Of a stretch of 64,000 nucleotides of DNA, positions 47,633 to 55,799 are shown piece by piece (positions within the stretch are counted from its first letter, which is position 1; every line of letters begins with the position of its first letter). Location of the stretch: positions 36,298,052-36,362,051 of the forward strand of contig NC_087062.1 of NCBI RefSeq assembly GCF_963678635.1, written 5' to 3'. Origin of the DNA: Symsagittifera roscoffensis. Its lineage: Eukaryota > Xenacoelomorpha > Acoela > Convolutidae. The translations under genes and the position numbers were made by a program. The notes below the pieces were generated by a model, which had not been told where the DNA came from, did not search any database, and saw only the letters and a list, made by a program, of their open reading frames with translations.

Positions 47633-49243
47633 CCCATCCGGGTTTTACAGAGTTTTTTAGAATAGTTTTTCTGCAATTCGAAGGATGGATGATGGGCGTT
47701 GGTACCTGGCGAACATCATATTTCTTGTCCGTTTTCTCTTGTTAGAGAAGTTCCAGGATGCTGGAATTAGGGACATCAAACGTTGTGTCTTCTTGCGACA
47801 ACGACTGTGTTTCCGCAACAAACTCAAATCTGATTTCAGAATGGTTGGCTATGTCAGGTTTTTCTGATTCTCGTGGAGAACTTCTTTTGTGTCTGATCTT
47901 GTCTGGGAATGGCGTGGAGATTGTGCGTGGAGGGGATGCCTGGTTACTCGGATCTGTACGTATACTTGAACATCGAGGTGGTCATTGGTCTAGTTCAATG
48001 AAGTCCTTTTCTGCGAAGTCAAGTCGTACTCTAAATCCTTTGAGTTGTGATTGTGAGCGGCATATCGATTGTAGTTGGCCATTGTTTCTCGAGTGTAGTG
48101 GGGTCGTTTTGTCTTTGGATGTTCGTCCTTGGTGTTGTATTCTGATCTATGTATTGCATAATGTAATTTACATTTTATAAAACTTTTATTAGTTTAATAT
48201 TTTTTAATTATGATTTTAGTTAGTTGTTTTCACAAAAGCTTTTTGTTTTAGTTCAGTTATTTTGAAGAGTTACTCACCCTTGAGTAGCTCTTATTAAAAA
48301 TTGGAGTGTGGTCACAAAGCGTGGATGTAGCGCGGTGGGTTAGGCCGGCTATAGCATGCTCAGGACGTCCTCTTCTGGTGGGTTAGGCCAGGAGTGGGAG
48401 TATGATTGCATGCGGTTTTTGTGAGAGGTCCTGTTATGTGACAACGTTTTGTGTTAGGTTTGTTGTGGTTTTTCTTATGTTTTGTTGGTTGTGTCCTTTT
48501 TCCAAAAATCAAATTGTTTGTGGTATGGGTTTGTCTTTTGACTTTTTTGTGTTTTATTATTTCTTTCTTAGACTTTATAATAGTCTTCAAAAGAATAAAT
48601 TATCCAGTTTTAAACTGGGTTAATCCGGTTTGGGTACCGTTGGTTTCCTTTTCTTAATCATGCTGTTATTCTATGATTTGTGGTGTTTAGTAAGCTGCGT
48701 TGGTTAGTGTTGTTTAGTGTATAATTCCTTTCCAACCGGGTTAAAGGAAAGTTTGAAACGTGTTATCTTGTGTTAGAGTTGTTGAGTGTGAAAGCTTGAA
48801 ACTGAAGTTCATTATTTTAAACAATTCTTCGTGGGCGAGCTGTGCGAGTTTGGATAGAATTCTTGTGCGGTTGAATAAAAATATCAAAACGTTAGTACTG
48901 CATTTGCTTCTTATTAATTTACTACATAGAAATTCAAATTTTACTGCTATTTGTTGGGAAAAATTAAGTTACAAAATTTCATTATTATTAGATTTACTGC
49001 TTGTGGGGGAAAATTTATAAATTAAATTACTGCATTGGTATTATATTTATTTAATTGTTGGTGCAAAAATTTAATAGAGTTTTAAACAGTTGTTGAAGAA
49101 GTTTGCTATTTTTTATTTTTCTTTTGTGAATTTTTCAGATGATCGTTGGATGAAGGCTAAAATGCTAACTAAGACGTGGATAAAGAATGGTGAGTTTCTA
49201 ATATTTTAATTAGTTAGTAATATGTATAATTCATACTTACCTG
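47633..49243 (-). other. 3' UTR of copy D
   Basis: 1.6 kb, collinear with the UTRs of A and C. Contains the palindrome AGGACGTCCT (near 48360) between two GGCCTAACCCACC words, and a candidate 84-nt intron at its start. The + strand frame at 47758-48180 (140 codons) has no recognisable domain and overlaps conserved non-coding words, so it is not called as a gene. Confidence 0.65.
49157..49240 (-). other. Candidate intron directly after the ORF4 stop
   Basis: On the minus strand the ORF4 TAA (49244-49246) is followed by CAG|GTAAGTATG, a near-perfect 5' splice site, and 84 nt later by TTTTAG. Copy C has AAG|GTAATATG at 43912 and TTTTTCTCTAG at 43989, a 78-nt equivalent followed by a homologous exon-side sequence (CTTCA...CGATCATC). 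Splicing is inferred, not shown. Confidence 0.4.
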
Positions 49244-51052
49244 TTAGTCGTCGGGGAAGAAACCGTGGGGGAAAATGTCGTGGATGAGATCGGAAGTTGT
49301 TAGTAATTTAGCTAAAATGCGGATGATATTTTTAGTTTGAAGCAGTGGCCAAAGCAATTGAAGTGCTTTAATGGTGGTTAGTTCTTCAGTGCCAACTGCA
49401 AATTCATGAGGTGTGTTTTGTATTAGATTATATAATTTGTGATTAAATTTAGTGTTATAGATGAATTCTAAAATGGGGATTTCTATAGGTTGTACAAACT
49501 CGTGTGGGATAAGGAAGGGTCGGGATTCTTCGGCGTTGAAGGTCTTGGTGATAGGGCAGAAGATATACATTTGGGTTATGGGATCATAATTTCGAAGAAT
49601 ACCATGAAGGTTAGTATCTTTAATGCAATATGTGAAGTTAAGAAAGAATGGTGAGGTGTATTTGGAATTGATGAATTGAAAACGATGGTGTGGTTGTCTG
49701 GAGGGAGTGTGTAGATCAAAGTGATTTTGGATGAAACGATAATATGTATATGTGTGAGTTTGTTTAGTGCGCAACATAATATCGTGTGAGCAGTGCAAAT
49801 CTCTTTCATGTGGTGCAAGGAAATGAAAGGTTAGTGAAAATATTTGGAAGCGTTCTTTAAAACTTTCGTAGGCTTGTGTGTCTGTTAGTGCTTCTGAAAT
49901 AATGTGATCAAACTTGCGATCGAAGATATTTAGTGTAAATACATATGGTGTTTTAATGAAAAGTTTCTCGGTGATTTGTGGGTTAGCGAAGCGATCGTCG
50001 TCTAAGAATTGATCTTGGTTAGTTCTGATGATGTTATGATCGTAATATTCTAGTGTATATTCATTAGCTCGAGGTGCAGTGTGTGTTTTTAGTGATTTTT
50101 TATATCCAATGTAGGTAAATTGTCTAGGTGTTAGTGGTGTAGTGAGTCGATATAGCATGTCTTTATTTCGTTCTATATCGATGTGAGTGTTAGATAAAGG
50201 TAGGCAAAGGGGATTAGTAAAATGATAATATGATGTCCAATGGAGTGTAGGCATTAAAACGTGTTCGTCTACAAAGCTACGTGTTTCGTTAGTGTCGTGA
50301 GGGGTGTTTAAGGTGTATTGTGGAAATGAGGGTAAGGTGATAGCTAAAAATTCTTTTGTGTTAGTGTGATTTGGATGATTTATATATTCACGGGCTGTTC
50401 CTGGTTTTGCTGGGAAGGGATGGTTGGGGAACTTTCTTTTAAAAGTGCGGTAAGCTCTATTAGTGCTGAGTGAAGATTCAGTAGATGTGGATGATGGTGC
50501 TAATGATTCGGTATAAACTGAAGAGGGTGTAGGGGTAGGGGGGTTGGATGAATCTATTGTGGATGAAATTTGGTTTATGGTTGGGGTGTCGAGGTGGTAG
50601 GGTTGTTGTTGTAGGGTAATAAAATTATCTAGTTCTGGGGAGATTCGGGGGGTGTCTGGAGAATGAGATGATTGGTCTGAATGAAGTGAGGAGTAGGTTG
50701 GAGTGACTTGGGAAGCATAAGAGGGTGTAGAACTGATTGGGTCAGGGTTATTTGGTAGTATGGGTTGAAAAGGGGGTTGGGAAAAATTTGAAGAATTGGT
50801 GTGGAAATTATTGGATGGAGATGGTTCAGAGTCGGCAAATTCATCGGGGGTTTCAATATTCGGGTTATTGAGTTTTGAAGTGGAGTATAAAACTGAGATG
50901 TGTGAATTAGTATCGGAATTCATGCCTGATGTTACATTACTGGATGGGAAATCGGGTGGCGGAAAAGCAAAAAGTGGTATTATTGTAATTGGATTGGTGA
51001 GGTTGGTTGGGTGGGAATTTGATCGGTGTAGGGATCCAAGTTGTCGGCTCAT
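49244..51052 (-). CDS. ORF4: 602-aa orphan protein after Env
   Basis: Starts at ATG 51052, which shares ATGA with the Env stop (TGA 51051-51049), and is fully open to 49244. Residues 1-~220 are Ser/Thr/Pro/Asn/Gln-rich and look disordered; residues ~220-602 look folded, with many aromatic residues and a helical C-terminal ~90 residues ending F-P-H-G-F-F-P-D-D. There is no signal peptide or obvious membrane segment. I do not recognise the family. Homologues sit at the same place in B and C, also starting at CACGATG. Its place behind a glycoprotein suggests a viral accessory or inner structural protein, but that is only context. Expression is probably by termination-reinitiation after Env. Confidence 0.8.
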   Translation of the reverse strand: MSRQLGSLHRSNSHPTNLTNPITIIPLFAFPPPDFPSSNVTSGMNSDTNSHISVLYSTSKLNNPNIETPDEFADSEPSPSNNFHTNSSNFSQPPFQPILPNNPDPISSTPSYASQVTPTYSSLHSDQSSHSPDTPRISPELDNFITLQQQPYHLDTPTINQISSTIDSSNPPTPTPSSVYTESLAPSSTSTESSLSTNRAYRTFKRKFPNHPFPAKPGTAREYINHPNHTNTKEFLAITLPSFPQYTLNTPHDTNETRSFVDEHVLMPTLHWTSYYHFTNPLCLPLSNTHIDIERNKDMLYRLTTPLTPRQFTYIGYKKSLKTHTAPRANEYTLEYYDHNIIRTNQDQFLDDDRFANPQITEKLFIKTPYVFTLNIFDRKFDHIISEALTDTQAYESFKERFQIFSLTFHFLAPHERDLHCSHDIMLRTKQTHTYTYYRFIQNHFDLHTPSRQPHHRFQFINSKYTSPFFLNFTYCIKDTNLHGILRNYDPITQMYIFCPITKTFNAEESRPFLIPHEFVQPIEIPILEFIYNTKFNHKLYNLIQNTPHEFAVGTEELTTIKALQLLWPLLQTKNIIRILAKLLTTSDLIHDIFPHGFFPDD

Positions 51053-53667
51053 CGTGGGCTAAAAAAATTATTATTTTGAGACTGAAAAGCGGTGGTATGG
51101 GGTTGTTCAATAATTTGTTCATAAGTATTATCATCTTGTGATTGGTGTGTCATTATATGTTGGATGGGGCTTTGTGATATGGTTGGTCTAAAATTTTGAT
51201 CATGTGTTATGGCTAGATGTCGAAAATTACGTGGGACTAGGGATAATGGATGGTTATGTGGTAGGGGTGGTAACTGTGGTGCTGTTGGCGTTGTGTCTAC
51301 ATTGTGATGTTCTTCGTCGTATGTGTTCTGTCTGGTTGCTATTTTTGTGTTATATTCTTTTATTTGTGCATCTAAAAGAATTTTGTTTATAGATGTAGAA
51401 AAAAATCCAAAAAATCCTGCAAAGAGTATGCGTGCTACGCTTGCTTGTCTGTTTACTTGTGTGTGTATAGCACATGTGTTGTAGATTCCTTTTAAAAGTG
51501 AGAAAAGAAATCCAATAAAGTTAAACATTGCGTATAAAATAGTCAATTTTTCTAAGATGTAGTAGGGCCATCCTAGAAAATCAAGAATTTCATTTTTGAG
51601 TGTTACAAAGCTAAAAATATTGATGGGTGATATATCTTGGGGACGGTATTTTTCACCGTTTAGATATATATAATCTTTAATGTCTTTAAAATATCCGCTA
51701 TAGTCTTGCGTATAGATGTCTGCAAATCCTGCGGTTTCGGCAAGTTTGCGTAAGTTTTGGTCAATTGATTGTCTTTGTATTGTGTCCATTTGTGTTAATA
51801 ATTCTTGGAATTGTTGTGTTCTAATGTGATGTTGAATATCTGATTTTGAATATATTCCTATTGATTGTAAGTCTATATTTGGGTTTCGAGCGATAGCGCG
51901 AATGCTTTCTGGTGAAAATTTTTTGAGTGATTGCATTAATGTGGGATATGGGGTGAGAAGATAATATTTATCTTCATCAGGGTTTAGTTGTACTACATTG
52001 TGGCTATTTTCTGATCCACATGGGACTGCGGTATCCCAAAAATAGGTTCTTCGTGAAAGTGTGTCAACGAAATGTACTTTATTCTTATAAAAGATAGGGA
52101 TTCTTTTATAGCATCGTTTATCTTCAAAAACGTATAGTGGTGATACTTTTTTAGTACAAGTATAAAACCATAAGATGTTTCCTTCATAGTCTAAAAAATT
52201 TGATCTATTTCCTGATAGTAAATATCCTGCGTAGGGTATTTTTAATACTGCTAGTGCAAGTGATTGTAATATTTGTGTTCTTTCTAGTTCGCATAGTTGG
52301 TGTAGTGTTTCTAATTCGGAGAGTGACATTTCTTGAAAAATTCGGCTAATCGTATAGTCTAATTTCATGTCTAAGTGAATATCATAGTGGATATTACCGA
52401 AATATGTACTATTCATTAGTGATAGTTCTTGTAAACGTGTGCTTTGATCGTCTTGGGGCTTTAAATGTCCACCAGGTTGACCTGTATTCTTTTGAAAATG
52501 AACTGGTATATATGATGTTCCTTCATTTGGAGGATGACTTGTGTTGTATGGGTCGACTTTTATTTTTCCAGTGGTCATGTCGAATCCATTTTCGTAAACA
52601 ACTAATATTTCAGAGTATTGTGTTTTGTGAAGTGGATTTTTATATTTACATGCGAGTTCTGTTTCTTGATATACTTGAAAACGTGTTAATTTATTTTCTA
52701 TATTTTGAATGTTTCGAAAATCAGAACTTATTTTTCGTAATGGATTTACTTGTTCATATGGTATTGATTTTATAAAATATTTTTTGTGAAATTTTATCAT
52801 ACGAGCGTGTATTTTTGCTACTTGAAATGTTGTACATGTGTCTTCAGGGAACCAAACAATTGTTGCTTGTGTTCGTGTTGTAGGGTCGCAATAACCTTGA
52901 TCATTTTTACAAGGTAATCTGATTCCTTGATAGATCATTGTGTTGTCTGATAAATCTCGTGTGAGTTGTATTTTTTCGAGTTGTATTTTCCAATCGAAAA
53001 ACATTATCTCTTGGTATCCTTTATTTTTTGTGTCTGCTTTGCAGTTTGATGGGTTATTTATACCAATGTGTGGTATCCAATGTTTGTCGTGTATGTCATA
53101 GGTTAATCTTCCGTGTGCGCGGTTATATGGGTATTTGTCATCTAGTTTTATATGTCCTTGGTATCTTTCAAGTTGTGATTGATATACTGAGTCTGAAAAA
53201 ACTTGAAAGTATACTAACTTTCTATCTGAGTTTTTATTTTGTGCGATATTTAGTCTAAGTAACTCGTTTTTACAATCTTTGGGATTTAAGTGTAAAAGTC
53301 GTTCTATATTACTCTGGTAGAATGATTCATGGTCAAGTCGGTTTTTATTTCCGTTCGAGACTTGTGAACAATGTACTTTCTTTTCGGAAAATGTTGCTGT
53401 GAATTTATATCCTGTAACTGTTGTTGCTCGGGCTTTTGAATAAAGTGTTGCTATTACATTTGTAGTTTCTATTGCTTGGGGTTCTCTTTTGCATTGTGAT
53501 ACTTGATTTATTGCATACTTGTGTAGTGTTTTTTGTTCGTTTTCTTCACAATCGTAATGTGTTACTAATAAATCTTGGGGTCCTGTGCGGGGAGAAGGGT
53601 TTATGTTTTGATTTGAGATTACTAGAAAAAGGAGTTGGAGAAAAATTAATAATTTTAGAATATACAT
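51049..53667 (-). CDS. env: Envelope-like membrane glycoprotein, 872 aa
   Basis: Type I membrane protein layout. Residues 1-~19 are a hydrophobic signal peptide; the ectodomain has many Cys and several N-X-S/T sites; a first hydrophobic segment lies at ~701-728 and a second at ~745-765; a ~100-residue Pro/Gln-rich cytoplasmic tail follows. The start of the mature part has Y38-D39-C40, then C59 and a conserved K-V-H-C, a cysteine pattern I associate with chuvirus-type glycoproteins that are also found as env genes of invertebrate retroelements. That family link is from memory of the pattern and needs a profile search. The ATG at 53667 lies inside the end of ORF3 (13-nt overlap). The ORF is intact, so a membrane-fusion role in spread is plausible. 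Confidence 0.8.
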   Translation of the reverse strand: MYILKLLIFLQLLFLVISNQNINPSPRTGPQDLLVTHYDCEENEQKTLHKYAINQVSQCKREPQAIETTNVIATLYSKARATTVTGYKFTATFSEKKVHCSQVSNGNKNRLDHESFYQSNIERLLHLNPKDCKNELLRLNIAQNKNSDRKLVYFQVFSDSVYQSQLERYQGHIKLDDKYPYNRAHGRLTYDIHDKHWIPHIGINNPSNCKADTKNKGYQEIMFFDWKIQLEKIQLTRDLSDNTMIYQGIRLPCKNDQGYCDPTTRTQATIVWFPEDTCTTFQVAKIHARMIKFHKKYFIKSIPYEQVNPLRKISSDFRNIQNIENKLTRFQVYQETELACKYKNPLHKTQYSEILVVYENGFDMTTGKIKVDPYNTSHPPNEGTSYIPVHFQKNTGQPGGHLKPQDDQSTRLQELSLMNSTYFGNIHYDIHLDMKLDYTISRIFQEMSLSELETLHQLCELERTQILQSLALAVLKIPYAGYLLSGNRSNFLDYEGNILWFYTCTKKVSPLYVFEDKRCYKRIPIFYKNKVHFVDTLSRRTYFWDTAVPCGSENSHNVVQLNPDEDKYYLLTPYPTLMQSLKKFSPESIRAIARNPNIDLQSIGIYSKSDIQHHIRTQQFQELLTQMDTIQRQSIDQNLRKLAETAGFADIYTQDYSGYFKDIKDYIYLNGEKYRPQDISPINIFSFVTLKNEILDFLGWPYYILEKLTILYAMFNFIGFLFSLLKGIYNTCAIHTQVNRQASVARILFAGFFGFFSTSINKILLDAQIKEYNTKIATRQNTYDEEHHNVDTTPTAPQLPPLPHNHPLSLVPRNFRHLAITHDQNFRPTISQSPIQHIMTHQSQDDNTYEQIIEQPHTTAFQSQNNNFFSPR

Positions 53668-54787
53668 GTGTATGATAATCCTGAGTATGGGTTATAAAAT
53701 GTGATGTAACCAATTGTCTTTTTGGTATATCTGTCGTATTTATATATTACTTCAGTGGTTATAAATGGTGGTGGTAGTGATTGAGCTGTTATGTTTGGTG
53801 GGTTTAATGGGTATGGATGTTGAGTAATGTTGTTTAATTTAACTGTGATTTCAAACTTTAATTGTAAACTGTTTTGTTGGAGTATTTGGATATTGTGATC
53901 ACGGATATCGTCGTGAATGTCTTGTCGATATTGTAATCTATTAAGTGCCCAGTTGTGAAGGCGATTACTTTCTAGATGTTGTCCAAATAATGGTGGAGGT
54001 GCTGTAAATGTATTCCAATCTAGTCTTAAAGGGATATTTGTTGATGATTGTTCTTGATATCTTGCGTCGAGATTATTTGGAAAATTTAAGTTAAAAGGTG
54101 TCGGCGAAATTTGGCTAATTGATGGTGTTGATGGTAAGGATAATGTTTCCGGTAGTGATGAGGATGTTGTATCTGAAGAAATATCTATTGGGTCATTGAT
54201 TAAATTTGATTCACCTTGTGTGAATGAATGTGTTGTCCAATATGGTAGTCGTGATGTTTGGTTTGGGGGATTAAAGGGGTTTTCACGTATTTGTTCAGAT
54301 GTTGGTGTTGAGCCTAAGTAATCTGAGGGTAAGCTTGAGGTGCTACGTTGTGAAAGAAGTGTAGGGGTTTCTGGTAAAATACCAGTGGGGTTTTCTGGAG
54401 TGTTTTGTGATGGGGATTGAGGTATTTCAAAATGAACTCGGGGAGTTTGAAAATTTCTATTTCTTCGAGGATGTATAATTTGTCTATTTATTTCTGTTGT
54501 GTTTTGGTTTTGACTAGGATTTCGTATTCTACTTAGTTCTGGTGGTAGTGTTGGGTATAGATTATATGTTGGTTCACTTAAAGGTGCTTGCCGTTGAACG
54601 GGTTCTAGTGGTTCGGATAAACGAGCGTGTCGTTCTTCAAAAGTGTATGGGTTATCTTGAAAGGAAATTCGTGTAGATGTTTGAGGATTTTGAGTAGTTG
54701 AAGGTGTTGTTGGGTTATCTTGGGGTGATGTCGGTGAAGACTGACTTTGTGACTGTTGGGTAGCAATTTTTGATAGCTTTTTGGTCT
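53655..54787 (-). CDS. ORF3: 376-codon ORF with no ATG and no Met
   Basis: Open from just after a TAG (54790-54788) to TAA 53657-53655. The frame has no ATG, and also no GTG, TTG or CTG codon, so ordinary ORF callers miss it. Residues ~1-200 are Gln/Ser/Thr/Pro-rich (T-K-K-L-S-K-I-A-T-Q-Q start); the last ~160 are conserved, with L-R-L-D-W-N-T-F, R-L-H-N-W-A-L, F-E-I-T-V-K-L-N-N and a hydrophobic Tyr-rich end (Y-I-T-F-Y-N-P-Y-S-G). Copies B and C keep the frame, the end and the lack of an early ATG. It follows the TM2 stop by 6 nt. It may start at a non-AUG codon, by coupling to TM2, or after splicing. Function unknown. Confidence 0.75.
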
Positions 54788-54793
54788 ATTCTT

Positions 54794-54982
54794 TTAGTGA
54801 AAAAGTTTATGTTTATTATAATATTCTTCTAAAAAAAGAATTAGGAGGATTGTTGCTAGAGCGAATGTGATGATTGCTTTCTTTATACATTTACATATGG
54901 TCAAAATGAGTGATGATAGAAATGTTATGAAAATTACAAATAGTAAAAAAATATCAGTTCTACTGAAAATAGTTCGTATCAT
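54794..54982 (-). CDS. TM2: 62-aa small membrane protein
   Basis: ATG 54982 shares ATGA with the TM1 stop. A long hydrophobic stretch covers residues ~10-32 (I-F-L-L-F-V-I-F-I-T-F-L), then C-K-C-I-K-K, and a second at ~37-52, then a charged E-E-Y-Y-N-K-H-K tail. So probably one or two membrane spans with a short basic turn between. Homologues are in B and C. Size and context resemble viroporin-like or accessory envelope proteins, an analogy only. Confidence 0.65.
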   Translation of the reverse strand: MIRTIFSRTDIFLLFVIFITFLSSLILTICKCIKKAIITFALATILLILFLEEYYNKHKLFH

Positions 54983-55209
54983 TTAGACAAGTTGTATGAA
55001 TCGTACCTGTGGATATAATCAAGGATTTTTGAAAGTTGGAGAAATATTTCGAATATAGTGTAGAAAATTAAAAAAATATTACAAAAAATGATTAAGATTA
55101 TTAGAAAAGATTCAAGGATATCAAAAAGAAATATTATGAAAGTTTCAAGTATCGTAAAAAATTGTTTGAGGTTTGTGATAATTTTAGTGACTGTTTGATA
55201 GAAGAGCAT
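54979..55209 (-). CDS. TM1: 76-aa small membrane protein
   Basis: ATG at 55209. Residues ~18-62 are almost entirely hydrophobic (F-I-I-F-L-F-D-I-L-E-S-F-L-I-I-L-I-I-F and on), enough for two spans; the tail is D-Y-I-H-R-Y-D-S-Y-N-L-S-K. The stop TGA overlaps the next ATG. Remnants occur in A, B and C at the same place, the first ORF after the intergenic block. Function unknown. Confidence 0.65.
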   Translation of the reverse strand: MLFYQTVTKIITNLKQFFTILETFIIFLFDILESFLIILIIFCNIFLIFYTIFEIFLQLSKILDYIHRYDSYNLSK

Positions 55210-55799
55210 TTAAGAAATGACTTCTCTTCGAATATTTTTTGTTGTTTGGGGCAATTTTCAAGTGTGGTCGGATTATTTATTAGTTTTTTGACAAGTGGGT
55301 TGAGTTTGGTAAAAAATTGTTGGGGGCAGTTTTTATGGTGATCGGGAGGTCGTCTTTTTCTTTATTTTTGTTTGTCAAATGATCCGGGGTATGGTGAGAT
55401 TTTTGTACTTTAGGCTAATTAAAATGTTCGTTTTGTTACTTTAGGCTAATTTAACAGATTTGTTTTGGGGGTATTTGAGGTCTGAGTTGGGGAAATATTG
55501 TTGATCTTTGAGTTATTAGATAAGGGAGGGTTATGATATTATGGTGATATTTATTTTAGTGGTCAACTTGGAGTGGTTTGCTTATTTTTGACCTGGAGGT
55601 CGTAAAGTTATAGTTATAGATATGCCTGGAGTTTTATATGATTCGTCTAATTGATCTGAGTTTAAGTTAGAGAAGGTGACGGATTGGATGAATCCTATTG
55701 GTTTAAATTTGAACTAGAATCATTGCGTGTTTGTCAGCATGTTATTTTGAAAAATGAAAAATGAAAATGTTTCAAAGTTTCCAAGACTGAAGTATTGAG
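55210..55799 (-). promoter_or_regulatory. pol-TM1 intergenic block (copy D)
   Basis: 590 nt, no ORF. On the minus strand it carries the palindrome GACCTCCAGGTC (55590-55601) and two copies of AATTAGCCTAAAGTA (55451-55437 and 55420-55406), 31 nt apart. Both features recur in copy A. It separates gag-pol from the envelope cassette, the natural place for an internal promoter or a splice acceptor making the downstream mRNA. Confidence 0.5.

Noticed and set aside
47758-48180. 140-codon + strand ORF antisense to the copy D 3' UTR
   Set aside because: No recognisable domain; its equivalent in copies A and C is interrupted, and the conserved words it covers are conserved as DNA in frames that differ.
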